From contig JAUIES010000003.1 of the NCBI GenBank assembly GCA_030429705.1, positions 372,001 through 436,000 of the forward strand: a stretch of DNA of 64,000 nt, written 5' to 3'. The position numbers and the translations under genes are program-made. The DNA is from Phycisphaerae bacterium (GTDB lineage Bacteria > Planctomycetota > Phycisphaerae > Phycisphaerales > UBA1924). The first letter of the stretch is position 1; each line of letters starts with the position of its first letter. Of the stretch, positions 9,119 to 16,944 are shown piece by piece. Below the pieces are notes generated by a model. The model did no database searches, was not told the DNA's origin, and saw nothing but the letters and a program-made list of their open reading frames with translations.

Positions 9119-10318
9119 ATGCGTTCGGATATTTGCTATCTCGATAACGCGGCCACCAGTTGGCCCAAACCACCCGAAGTTGCCAAGGCAATGTGCGACT
9201 TCCTGGAGACCAGTGCTGGCAACCCCGGTCGCGGTGGTCACGCGCTCGCGCGGGCTGCTTCAGCGACCATCGAAAGAGCACGCTCGGATCTCGCCAGACT
9301 GGTGCATGCCGAATGCGATCGACGCATCGTCCTCACGCATGGATGTACCGATTCGGTCAACCTCGCGATCCACGGCATCTTTCGCGGACCCATGTGCCGC
9401 CCGGCCTGTGGAAGTAAGCCCCACGCCGTCGTTTCGGCCGTCGAGCACAACGCCGTCCTCCGCACCTTGCATTGTTTTGAAGAACACGGCATCCTCGATC
9501 TGACCATCGTCCAGTGCGGAGAAGACGGTCTCATCGATCCCGATGACTTCCTCAACGCCTGCACAAAACGCACGACCCTCGCATGTCTGTCCCACGCGTC
9601 CAATGTCCTCGGCACGATTCAACCGGTACAGGAAGTGGGGGCAGGTCTGAAAGAACGCAGCCCGTGTGCGCTCTTCCTCGTTGATGCCGCTCAAACCGCC
9701 GGGCATATGGAACTCAAAACCTGCGAATGGGGTATCGATCTCATGGCCATCGCCGGCCATAAAGGTCTCCTCGGCCCGACCGGCACCGGTGCGCTCTATG
9801 TCGGATGCTGCGCCTACCCCGACGAAACCGACAAGCCGCACCTGTTCTGTGAACGCCGAGGGGGGACCGGGGCGGTGGCGCCTGGGCTCGATATGCCGCA
9901 GGTCTTGCCCGACGCACTCGAAGCCGGAACGATGAACGCAGTCGGTTTTGCCGGCCTGTCCGCGGCGATTGAAGTCCTGCCGACCATCGATCACGCGCAC
10001 GAGCAAGCACTGATCGGGCGCATGCTCGAAGGTCTGCAATCAATCGATGGTGTCAAGTTGTATGGCATGCCGACGACAGCAGGCCGAACCTGCTCGATCG
10101 CCTTCAATATCACGGACAAGCCCGCCCGCGATGTTGCCGCCGAGCTCGATCAGTCCGACAACATCGCGGTGCGCGGGGGGGTGCATTGCGCCCCGATGCT
10201 CCACGAAGTCATCGGCAGCGGCGTACGCGGTGCCGTCCGCGCCAGCCCCAGCCCGTGGAACACGGTCGCCGAAGTCGAAGGCTTCCTCGCCGCCATTGAC
10301 CGAATCGCCGCAGGCTGA
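9119..10318 (+). CDS. Cysteine desulfurase family protein (aminotransferase class V)
   Basis: PLP-dependent enzyme of 399 residues expected to release sulfur from cysteine. The N-terminal YLDNAATSWPKP, the Schiff-base lysine in IAGHKGLLG (Lys near 215) and the catalytic cysteine in RGGVHCAPM (Cys near 357) are all present. This motif order and the short length fit the SufS-like subgroup of small desulfurases (the TIGR01977 type, by recollection). No IscU, SufU or SufBCD gene is nearby, so the sulfur acceptor is unknown. A TATACT box 8 bases upstream and the lack of a ribosome binding site suggest leaderless translation. Cytoplasmic, with no signal sequence. Confidence 0.9.
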   Translation: MRSDICYLDNAATSWPKPPEVAKAMCDFLETSAGNPGRGGHALARAASATIERARSDLARLVHAECDRRIVLTHGCTDSVNLAIHGIFRGPMCRPACGSKPHAVVSAVEHNAVLRTLHCFEEHGILDLTIVQCGEDGLIDPDDFLNACTKRTTLACLSHASNVLGTIQPVQEVGAGLKERSPCALFLVDAAQTAGHMELKTCEWGIDLMAIAGHKGLLGPTGTGALYVGCCAYPDETDKPHLFCERRGGTGAVAPGLDMPQVLPDALEAGTMNAVGFAGLSAAIEVLPTIDHAHEQALIGRMLEGLQSIDGVKLYGMPTTAGRTCSIAFNITDKPARDVAAELDQSDNIAVRGGVHCAPMLHEVIGSGVRGAVRASPSPWNTVAEVEGFLAAIDRIAAG

Positions 10319-10439
10319 GCGCCAAGTCAGAGCGGCCGAGTGATCTAATTCCCATGTCGCGCCGCCGACTACGATGACTCAGTCGAATCGCCTGCACCGC
10401 AAAATCAGGTGAGACCACGATCAAACCAGGAGCACAACG

Positions 10440-11840
10440 ATGAAACTGCACTTCCTTGGAGCAAATCGGCAGGTGACTGGGTCGCGCCATCTCCTGCGAG
10501 CACGCGGAAAGAACATCCTCGTCGATTGCGGCCTCTTTCAGGAACGCAAGTTCCAGTCTCGCAACTGGGCCCCGTCACCGGTTCCACCCGACGAAATCGA
10601 TGTCCTCCTGCTCACGCACGCCCACCTCGATCACTGCGGCCTCATCCCAAAGTTCGTTCGTGACGGGTTTCGCGGCAAGATCCTCTGTACACCACCAACC
10701 AAGGACCTCGCCACCATCGTCTGGGAAGACTCGGCCCGCATTCAGGTCGAAGATGCAGCCTACAAGAAACGCCGCCACCAGCGTGAAGGCCGACGAGGCG
10801 ACCACCCAGAGATCCCGCTATACACGCCCGAGAATGTACAGGTCGCGATCGAACGCTTTCAGTTGGTGACCTATGACAAGCCGGTGTCACTCGGCGACGG
10901 ACTCAGCGTGACCTATCGCGATGCGGGGCACATCATCGGTTCGGCCATGCTCGAACTCACGGTGCAGGATCAGGGAACGCAGCGCAAAATGTTGTTCTCA
11001 GGGGATGTCGGCATGACCGAACGCCCGCTCCTGCGCGATCCGACCGAGATTCACAACGCAGACTACATCCTGATGGAGTCAACCTACGGCGACCGCGATC
11101 ACGAAGATGTCGGTGAGCAGGATGTCATCCTCGAACAAGTCGTCAAAGAAACCATCGAACGCGGCGGCAACCTCATCATCCCGACCTTCGCCATCGACCG
11201 TGCTCAGGAAATCATGTACACCTTCAGCGAGCTCGCGTTCGCGGGTCGCATTCCAAAAGTCACCGTCTACCTCGACAGCCCGATGGCGATCAAGGCCACG
11301 GATATCTACAAGCGGTACTCCAATCTGCTGGACCGCGAGACCCAGGACCTGCTCCAGGCCGGTCGGCATCCGTTCCAGTTCCCAGGGCTCCACTTCATTC
11401 GTACAGCCGATGAATCGAAGTCACTCAACAACAAGGGGGGGACAAGTGTGATTCTCGCGGGTTCGGGCATGTGTACCGGCGGCCGGGTCAAACACCACCT
11501 CCGCCAGAACATCAGCCGCCCCGAATCGACCGTTCTTTTTACCGGATACCAGGCGGCCGACACGCTCGGCAGGCAGATTTTGGATGGGGCGGGCGAGGTT
11601 CGTATTCACGGCCGCACATATCCTGTGCACGCGAAAATCGAGCAACTGCAAGGGCTGTCCGCTCATGCCGATCGCAAGGGCCTGATGGCGTGGCTGGCCA
11701 GTTTCAAGTCGCCGCCAAAAACGCTGTTTCTTGTCCACGGCGAAGAAGAGGCGGCCCAAAGTCTGGCCGAGCATATTCGCAGGGAGCTGGGATGGAAGGT
11801 CGAGTTGCCCGAGTATGACTCGACCGCCGACATTTGCTGA
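10440..11840 (+). CDS. MBL-fold/beta-CASP ribonuclease (CPSF73-like, RNA specificity domain)
   Basis: Cytoplasmic metallo-beta-lactamase-fold protein of 466 residues. Motif 2 HAHLDH (residues 60-65) binds two zinc ions, SGDVG supplies the bridging Asp, and the C-terminal HAKIEQLQGLSAHADR carries the late His residues. A beta-CASP insert and the RMMBL-type C-terminus place it with bacterial CPSF-like exoribonucleases/endoribonucleases rather than with glyoxalases. The start ATG 10440 has AGGAG about 9 bases upstream. It probably takes part in RNA maturation or decay. Flanking genes give no further clue. The family call is secure; the RNA target is unknown. Confidence 0.9.
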   Translation: MKLHFLGANRQVTGSRHLLRARGKNILVDCGLFQERKFQSRNWAPSPVPPDEIDVLLLTHAHLDHCGLIPKFVRDGFRGKILCTPPTKDLATIVWEDSARIQVEDAAYKKRRHQREGRRGDHPEIPLYTPENVQVAIERFQLVTYDKPVSLGDGLSVTYRDAGHIIGSAMLELTVQDQGTQRKMLFSGDVGMTERPLLRDPTEIHNADYILMESTYGDRDHEDVGEQDVILEQVVKETIERGGNLIIPTFAIDRAQEIMYTFSELAFAGRIPKVTVYLDSPMAIKATDIYKRYSNLLDRETQDLLQAGRHPFQFPGLHFIRTADESKSLNNKGGTSVILAGSGMCTGGRVKHHLRQNISRPESTVLFTGYQAADTLGRQILDGAGEVRIHGRTYPVHAKIEQLQGLSAHADRKGLMAWLASFKSPPKTLFLVHGEEEAAQSLAEHIRRELGWKVELPEYDSTADIC

Positions 11841-11944
11841 TGGTCTGATTCAGATTTGATCACCAACAACGAGCCCGATGCGCTAGCGAGGGAGCCTTCC
11901 AACGCCCAAGAAGCTTCGTCAAATCCGGTTGATTGCTGATGAAT

Positions 11945-11972
11945 CACCGATATCCGAAAGCGGACATCGGTG
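11945..11972. other. Hairpin between convergent genes
   Basis: CACCGATATCCG pairs with CGGACATCGGTG (11 of 12 bases) around an AAAG loop. It begins 7 bases beyond the stop codon of the minus-strand gene ending at 11980. No T tract follows on either strand, so it may be a Rho-dependent or structural 3' end rather than an intrinsic terminator. Confidence 0.4.
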
Positions 11973-11979
11973 GCATGGG

Positions 11980-12672
11980 TCATGAACGCCCGGCGTGTGT
12001 CAGGGTTATTGGACGAGCTTGACGACGGCGGCGAGAGGCCCACACTATTTGACTCGCCGCCAACAGTGCCAATGCTGGCGGGCTCGGAATGATCGTTGCA
12101 GTCAACCATCGTGTCGCATCATGGCCACCAGGGAGAGCGGCGAAACTCTCCAAGATCTCGCCATCAGTCGTGTAGATATGCGGGGCCTCATCGGATTCGA
12201 CACCGATCTCGTGAACAAAACCAATATGCGGCGCAATGAAAAAATTGGAGTTGAAATCCCAGTCGGCATCCTCGCTCGCCAACATGAATGACATGAAGGG
12301 ACGCCTGCCGTGGTCGTGGAATGAAATGAGTGTTTGACCGGCCGTTCCCGTTGGAGTCACCTCTACTTCCATATACGGCGAAGTGAGGTCAAACACGCCA
12401 AGGTTGCCAAGTTCAACCGTACCGGTCAAGCCTGCGAGAACTCTTCCACCGTCGCCAACATGTTGCACATCGTTGATATCGCCTCTGAGGGTAAACGATA
12501 TGTGGTCCGACCAAGAGCTTTCGGAGGAAAACTCACCCAAGTAACCCTCAATGGTTAGGCCGTCCGGAGCCGTCTCTGCGGTTAAATTAAAAACGACTTC
12601 ATCTGCAGCAACCTGCGGCGTGGCCAATAAGGTCAGTCCAGTAATGGGCTTGATCATCGACATGAAATTCAT
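11980..12672 (-). CDS. Exported protein with PEP-CTERM-like sorting tail
   Basis: Predicted secreted protein of 230 residues. The start is ATG 12672, with GAGGA about 9 bases upstream on the minus strand; the reading frame stays open further upstream, but that part is not protein-like. A signal peptide (ITGLTLLATPQVAA) is followed by a beta-rich, acidic body (EGYLGEFSSESSWSDH, VELGNLGVFDLTSPY). The C-terminus reads IPSPPALALLAASQIVWASR followed by an Arg cluster, which is the Pro-motif, hydrophobic helix and basic tail of PEP-CTERM-type sorting signals common in Phycisphaerae. Such proteins are handled by an exosortase-like system and anchored or released at the surface. No exosortase gene is in the window. 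The body has no recognised enzyme motif. Confidence 0.75.
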   Translation of the reverse strand: MNFMSMIKPITGLTLLATPQVAADEVVFNLTAETAPDGLTIEGYLGEFSSESSWSDHISFTLRGDINDVQHVGDGGRVLAGLTGTVELGNLGVFDLTSPYMEVEVTPTGTAGQTLISFHDHGRRPFMSFMLASEDADWDFNSNFFIAPHIGFVHEIGVESDEAPHIYTTDGEILESFAALPGGHDATRWLTATIIPSPPALALLAASQIVWASRRRRQARPITLTHAGRS

Positions 12673-13138
12673 GCTCGTTGTCCTCATTGAATTGTACGAA
12701 CAGCGAAACTGTGTGGCATTTAACAAACATACATACCACATCAGCCCGACTTGGCCAGCAAATGAGTAAAAAAACCTGAATGCGGGGTCGGGTTCAAATT
12801 TTGTTGACTGTGCATGTACATTTGTGTGGGCAGCCCAGCCATCACCGATGAATGAGGCGGGTAGTCCAGGTGGGCTTTTTTGTGTGGCACGCGCATCGAG
12901 TCTTCGAGTCGTGCGTGGTTGACCGTCCAACCATCTTGCAGCGTCCAATCACGACGACGACATCGGACACACTCGCCAGTCACACGGCCGACTCGAAGAC
13001 GCGCTGGCTGTGGCGCACGACTGGAACACTCATCCGGGCCATACGCCGACACAAGGCTTTGTGTAGTCGATCATGGCCATGCAGAGCCCTGACCACGGCA
13101 TCCCCATCGGCTCGGAGCGCCGATCTACGCGGGGCGGC
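12673..13138. other. Gene-poor region of about 470 bases
   Basis: No convincing complete gene. The arms GTCTTCGAGTCG (12900-12911) and CGACTCGAAGAC (12989-13000) form a perfect 12-bp inverted repeat 77 bases apart. A plus-strand frame ending at the TAG near 13064 (…GRLEDALAVAHDWNTHPG…) is protein-like for about 40 codons but has no start, so it might be a gene remnant. The left part must hold the promoter of the PEP-CTERM-like gene. Confidence 0.4.
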
Positions 13139-13438
13139 TCAGTCCTTGACACCCTCAACCCTCGTCGGGTCGGTGTACTTTTCAAGGCAGGCGGTCAGGT
13201 TGACCATGTTGATGTTGGCCAGGGTAGCCAGCCACGCGAGCACATCAGCGAACTCTTCCTCAAGGTTGGCCCGCTCGGCAGCGGTCGGCGGGCGGTTCGG
13301 GCGGTTGTTGTTGTAGAGGGCGGTGGCGAGTTCGCCGAACTCTTCCGAGAAGTGCATGAAGGTGCCGGTCGTCCCGCGGGCCGAATCGGTGGCAAAATAG
13401 CGGTCTCGGATCAAGTCCTGGAGTTCCTGAATCGTCAT
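13139..13438 (-). CDS. MazG-like nucleotide pyrophosphohydrolase
   Basis: Small all-alpha protein of 99 residues. It has the paired acidic motifs typical of the MazG/dUTPase-zeta fold: EEFGELATAL (near residues 32-41) and EEEFADVLAWLATLANI (near 60-76), which together bind Mg2+ and hydrolyse nucleoside triphosphates to monophosphates. ATG 13438 is preceded by GGAGG on the minus strand. The protein is about the size of single-domain MazG-like housecleaning enzymes. It lies divergently from rpsL. A role in clearing non-canonical NTPs is inferred from the family. Confidence 0.85.
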   Translation of the reverse strand: MTIQELQDLIRDRYFATDSARGTTGTFMHFSEEFGELATALYNNNRPNRPPTAAERANLEEEFADVLAWLATLANINMVNLTACLEKYTDPTRVEGVKD

Positions 13439-13518
13439 GCGAGCCCTCCGATTTCGGTGAATGCTACCCGCACGGGGCTCAATCGTCGATGTTTGAGCCC
13501 TGTTCGCTGCAGATCCGC

Positions 13519-13546
13519 TTGCCTGCTGCGTCGGGCGTGCTAGGAT
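13519..13546 (+). promoter_or_regulatory. Candidate sigma-70-type promoter of rpsL-rpsG
   Basis: TTGCCT (13519-13524) and TAGGAT (13541-13546) are separated by 16 bases and lie 31 bases before the rpsL start codon. It is the best-looking promoter in the gap between the divergent MazG-like gene and rpsL. Confidence 0.45.
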
Positions 13547-13576
13547 TGCCGCTCTAGAAAACAGGGATTCTCAACA

Positions 13577-13948
13577 ATGCCGACGATCAACCAACTTGTC
13601 CGTAACCCACGCCGCACACCGAAGCAGAAGTCGAAGGTCCGCGACCTCGATTCATGCCCGCAGCGTCGTGCTGTGTGTCTGTCTGTGAAGACGACCACAC
13701 CCAAGAAGCCCAACTCAGCCCTTCGGAAGATTGCGCGTGTGCGTCTGTCGAATGGGAAGGAAGTGACGGCTTACATCGGTGGTGAGGGGCACAACCTGCA
13801 GGAACACTCGATCGTCCTCGTTCGCGGCGGCCGTGTGCGTGACCTGCCGGGTGTTCGATTCCACATCGTTCGCGGATCGCTCGACACGCTCGGCGTTGAC
13901 GGCCGCAAGCAGGCCCGCTCGAAGTACGGTGCGAAGAAGGGCAAGTAA
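13577..13948 (+). CDS. rpsL: 30S ribosomal protein S12
   Basis: Protein of 123 residues matching S12 throughout: it starts [12 protein letters not shown], contains the decoding-centre loop KKPNSALRK where streptomycin-resistance substitutions fall, and the [11 protein letters not shown] loop with the conserved Asp that is methylthiolated in some bacteria. The length is normal. It forms part of the decoding site of the small subunit. It is followed by rpsG after a 116-base gap containing a hairpin. The elongation-factor genes fusA and tuf, which usually complete the str operon, are not downstream here. Confidence 0.98.
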   Translation: MPTINQLVRNPRRTPKQKSKVRDLDSCPQRRAVCLSVKTTTPKKPNSALRKIARVRLSNGKEVTAYIGGEGHNLQEHSIVLVRGGRVRDLPGVRFHIVRGSLDTLGVDGRKQARSKYGAKKGK

Positions 13949-13956
13949 TCAACTCC

Positions 13957-13983
13957 ATCCCGCACTTTGTGGTGCGGGATTTT
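13957..13983 (+). terminator. Hairpin between rpsL and rpsG (partial terminator or attenuator)
   Basis: ATCCCGCAC pairs with GTGCGGGAT around a 6-base loop and is followed by TTT only. The position between two co-directional ribosomal genes suggests partial termination or mRNA processing that adjusts the S12:S7 ratio. Confidence 0.55.
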
Positions 13984-14064
13984 CACATTGGCAGCGGCAA
14001 GTAATCGCGCCTGTCGCGGTGAACAGCAACGAGGCAACCCCTCGTAGATGAGCCGGAGGAAACC

Positions 14065-14559
14065 ATGGCTGGTCGTATCACAAACTCTGAATCTCAACTT
14101 CGTCCCGACCCCAAGTTCAACGACCGCGTGTTGGCGAAGTTTATCAACTGTGTCATGCAGGACGGCAAGCGCACCCGCGCCGAGCGCGTCATGTACGATG
14201 CGATCGACATCATCGAAACCAAACTCGCTGAGAACGACGAAGAAGGCAAGCCCGAGAACGGCTTGGTTGTCTTCCATAAGGCGATTGACAATGTCAAGCC
14301 GTATGTCGAAGTCCGCTCGAAGCGCATCGGTGGTGCCAACTACCAGGTGCCGATTCAGGTGAGCCGCGGTCGTCAGCAGTCGCTGGCGTTTCGTTGGATC
14401 ATCACTTCAGCCCGCGGCGAGAAGGGTCGTCCGATGGCCAACAAGTTGGCGGACGAGATCTGGGCAGCAGCCCGCGGCGAAGGGAAGGCGATGAACACGC
14501 GCGAGCAGACCCACCGCATGGCTGAAGCGAACAAGGCGTTCGCACACTTCGCCAAGTAA
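14065..14559 (+). CDS. rpsG: 30S ribosomal protein S7
   Basis: Protein of 164 residues, slightly longer than the usual 156. It nucleates assembly of the 16S rRNA head domain. The conserved blocks PDPKFNDRVLAKFINCVM, VRSKRIGGANYQVP, RWIITSAR and TREQTHRMAEANKAFAHF are all present. ATG 14065 follows a GGAGG-like element (GCCGGAGGAAACC). It is the second gene of the rpsL-rpsG pair and is closed by a strong terminator, so no fusA or tuf transcription unit continues from it. A short insert (NDEEGKPENG) near residues 53-62 accounts for the extra length. Confidence 0.98.
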   Translation: MAGRITNSESQLRPDPKFNDRVLAKFINCVMQDGKRTRAERVMYDAIDIIETKLAENDEEGKPENGLVVFHKAIDNVKPYVEVRSKRIGGANYQVPIQVSRGRQQSLAFRWIITSARGEKGRPMANKLADEIWAAARGEGKAMNTREQTHRMAEANKAFAHFAK

Positions 14560-14588
14560 CCCGATCCACTTGCTACGACAACACCACG

Positions 14589-14617
14589 AGCCGCAGGCAC
14601 ATGCCTGCGGCTTTTTT
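14589..14617 (+). terminator. Rho-independent terminator after rpsG
   Basis: AGCCGCAGGCA pairs perfectly with TGCCTGCGGCT around a 2-base loop, then a run of T. It separates rpsG from the convergent ribD gene. Confidence 0.92.
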
Positions 14618-14636
14618 ATGCTCAGCGATCGAGTTT

Positions 14637-15770
14637 CTACTCGTCTCGATTCCGCCTGTACACGAGTTCGACATCATCGCCGAGTCGTTTGGAACTGATT
14701 AGCGAGAACCGTCGGCCCTCGACGAGCGACGCAGCTACACGCCCGGTCGCGACGGACTTCGCTTCTTCATCGCCTAAGAGGAGTGGTGCCACATAGACAA
14801 CCGCTTCATCGATCAGATCTTGATCGAACATGGCGCCAAGTAGCCCTGGTCCTGACTCGACAAGTACTGTTCCGAGCGCACACCGATTCCACAGCGTGTC
14901 GAGGAGCATCGTCAAGTTGAGGCCGGCGATGGTTTCGGGAACGCCCAGGAGTTCGACGCCCGCTGAGACCAATGTCTCACGCCGTCGCTCGCTGATATCT
15001 GCGACGACGAGTTCCTTTGCACAGGCAACAAATGTGCGATGCTGGTCCGCTGTGTGCACGAGATTGGTTTTGGGATCGATGTTGAGGTCGCGGTCGAGAA
15101 TGACGCGTGCGGGGTCACGGCGAACTCGAACGCCCCTCGGTGTCAGCATCGGGTCGTCGGCCGCGACGGTACCCATGCCGGTGAGTATGGCATCGACCCG
15201 ACCGCGCAATCGATGGACGCGCTGCCGAGAGCGGTCATTGCTGATCCACTTGCTCTCGCCGGTTCTGGTTGCAATGCGGCCGTCGATCGTCTGTGCCCAT
15301 TTCGCGATCACCCACGGCAGACCAGTTGACACCCGCTTGACAAACGGATCGCTCAGTTGTCTGGCTTTGACGCTGGCATTGCAGTGACGAATGCTGACAC
15401 CACGATCGCGCAGGACATCTGCCCCGCCCCCTGATTGCTCGCCTGGGTCGCGCCGCGCGTAGACCACCTGCTTGATGCCCGCTTCGAGTATTGATTTGGT
15501 GCAGGGTGGCTGCTTGCCGTGATGGCAGCACGGTTCGAGTGTGACATACATTGTCGCTCCCGCGGGGTCGAAGCCGCGCGATCGACAGTTTGCCAAGGCA
15601 TCGCGCTCGGCGTGCAATTCTCCGAACCGCCGATGATGGCCGAGGCCGATGACGGCATCATCCTTCACGATCACCGCGCCGACGAGTGGGTTGGGTTCGA
15701 CCAAGCCGATCGCTCGCGATGCGACTCGGGCAGCAAGATCGAGCATGCGTTGGTCAAGTATGGTCTCCAC
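14637..15770 (-). CDS. ribD: Bifunctional riboflavin biosynthesis deaminase/reductase RibD
   Basis: Protein of 377 residues carrying out two successive riboflavin steps: deamination of diaminohydroxyphosphoribosylaminopyrimidine and reduction of the ribosyl side chain. The N-terminal deaminase domain shows NPLVGAVIV, the zinc motif HAERDAL and the PC-x8-PC-type ligand pair (EPCCHHGKQPPC). The C-terminal reductase domain starts near residue 150 (PWVIAKWAQTIDGRIAT) and contains VESGPGLLGAM. An internal Met at about residue 9 is an alternative start. No other rib gene is nearby. It lies 9 bases downstream of the RNase HII-like gene and is probably cotranscribed with it. Confidence 0.95.
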   Translation of the reverse strand: METILDQRMLDLAARVASRAIGLVEPNPLVGAVIVKDDAVIGLGHHRRFGELHAERDALANCRSRGFDPAGATMYVTLEPCCHHGKQPPCTKSILEAGIKQVVYARRDPGEQSGGGADVLRDRGVSIRHCNASVKARQLSDPFVKRVSTGLPWVIAKWAQTIDGRIATRTGESKWISNDRSRQRVHRLRGRVDAILTGMGTVAADDPMLTPRGVRVRRDPARVILDRDLNIDPKTNLVHTADQHRTFVACAKELVVADISERRRETLVSAGVELLGVPETIAGLNLTMLLDTLWNRCALGTVLVESGPGLLGAMFDQDLIDEAVVYVAPLLLGDEEAKSVATGRVAASLVEGRRFSLISSKRLGDDVELVYRRNRDE

Positions 15771-15779
15771 GCGATGAGG

Positions 15780-16733
15780 TTACGCCAGTCGAACGAGGCG
15801 AGCCCGCGTGTCAGAGTCGATCGCTTCTTTCGCATCGACGAGCCATCGGCGAGCGTCGGTCGTGTACCCGGCGGTCGATTTCAACCCCGGAACGCGTGAA
15901 CTCCAATACTGGTTAAATCGTGTCATCGCCAACTCACGCACAAGTTTGGCTGTCATGGACCCGAGCGCGACCGGGTAGTGGGCGTTCTCAGCCTCGGGCA
16001 TGAATGCGACCGTGGTGCGGTCATCGAGAGCGTAACGACTCAGCCTTTCACGCTCGTCAAGGACGGCAGCCTCGCCGCGACCGGCAAGGCCGGAAACGGA
16101 TTGCCCGTAATGTTGTCGGCCGCCTTGGCGATCGCACACGATGCGGACATGCTCGTGCGAACTGAACTGCAATACCTGCTCAATCAACTTCCGCGAAGCG
16201 AACGCTGTCGTTGCAGCCTTGGTGCCGTGTGTGCGAATCAACGCGTTGTAGGGCGCTTCACACAGCACGACACACCAGAGCCCAACAAGACGAACACCCG
16301 ACCGAGCACCAGCGTGTTTGAGCATGTTCGCATCGATGCGAATGCTTGAAGCAGCACTTGCGCGAGGCAGATCGTTCACCTGACCGGTGTACCAAGGCTC
16401 GTCTGACAACTTGGCTCCGAGCGACTCGATGAGTATCTCGTCAGAAGTCGGCAAATCGAGCCACGCGTCAAGGTGGGTCAGAACGCCGCGTTCGAGGTGA
16501 GTCAACGGGTCGCGTTTGCCATCATTGGCGAGTTTGAGTTTTTTGGAGTCAGCCACCGGGATGCGTTTGCCTGCGCCTTTGATCGCCCGGCACACCGCCG
16601 GGTCGAGCGCTTCCCACAAATCGGGTGCAGGGTCGCCTGGCTTCCAGTCATCGACTTCGAATGCCGACGCCGCGACACAGAGTGGTCCGAGCATCGGACC
16701 ATACCCGGCTTCATCGATTCCACAGTACAGCAC
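15780..16733 (-). CDS. Divergent ribonuclease HII-like protein
   Basis: Protein of about 317 residues. The RNase HII active-site signature is seen at the N-terminus as CGIDEAGYGPMLGPL (Asp and Glu near residues 6-8), followed by VADSKKL near residue 72 with the second Asp, and a third acidic site in VCDRQGGR near 205. These suggest a two-metal RNase H fold cutting RNA in RNA-DNA hybrids. The protein is about 100 residues longer than typical RnhB and diverges strongly between motifs, so it may be a planctomycete-specific paralogue rather than the housekeeping enzyme. GTG 16733 is chosen because AAGG lies 7 bases upstream; other in-frame starts exist up to 16832. It precedes ribD with a 9-base gap. 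Confidence 0.72.
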   Translation of the reverse strand: MLYCGIDEAGYGPMLGPLCVAASAFEVDDWKPGDPAPDLWEALDPAVCRAIKGAGKRIPVADSKKLKLANDGKRDPLTHLERGVLTHLDAWLDLPTSDEILIESLGAKLSDEPWYTGQVNDLPRASAASSIRIDANMLKHAGARSGVRLVGLWCVVLCEAPYNALIRTHGTKAATTAFASRKLIEQVLQFSSHEHVRIVCDRQGGRQHYGQSVSGLAGRGEAAVLDERERLSRYALDDRTTVAFMPEAENAHYPVALGSMTAKLVRELAMTRFNQYWSSRVPGLKSTAGYTTDARRWLVDAKEAIDSDTRARLVRLA

Positions 16734-16944
16734 GCTCACGCCTTGATGATAACCGAACGCTGTGTTCGGCACATTCTGCGCCGGTCGATGCCGATCTTGC
16801 GCTTTGAGCCGCGAAAACCACACAATCGTCACAATTCCTACCGCCGTTTTAACCGTCAGACTGAACCACGGCTGCAGAGCGGTCGATCTGACCTGCGAGT
16901 CGACAGTGTCAACATCGCGTCAATATCAGATCCGGAGGTTCACA

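Noticed and set aside
16762-16944. Upstream extension of the coiled-coil lipoprotein
   Set aside because: It would bury the lipoprotein signal, overlap the divergent RNase HII-like 5' end, and ignore the strong GGAGG before GTG 16945.
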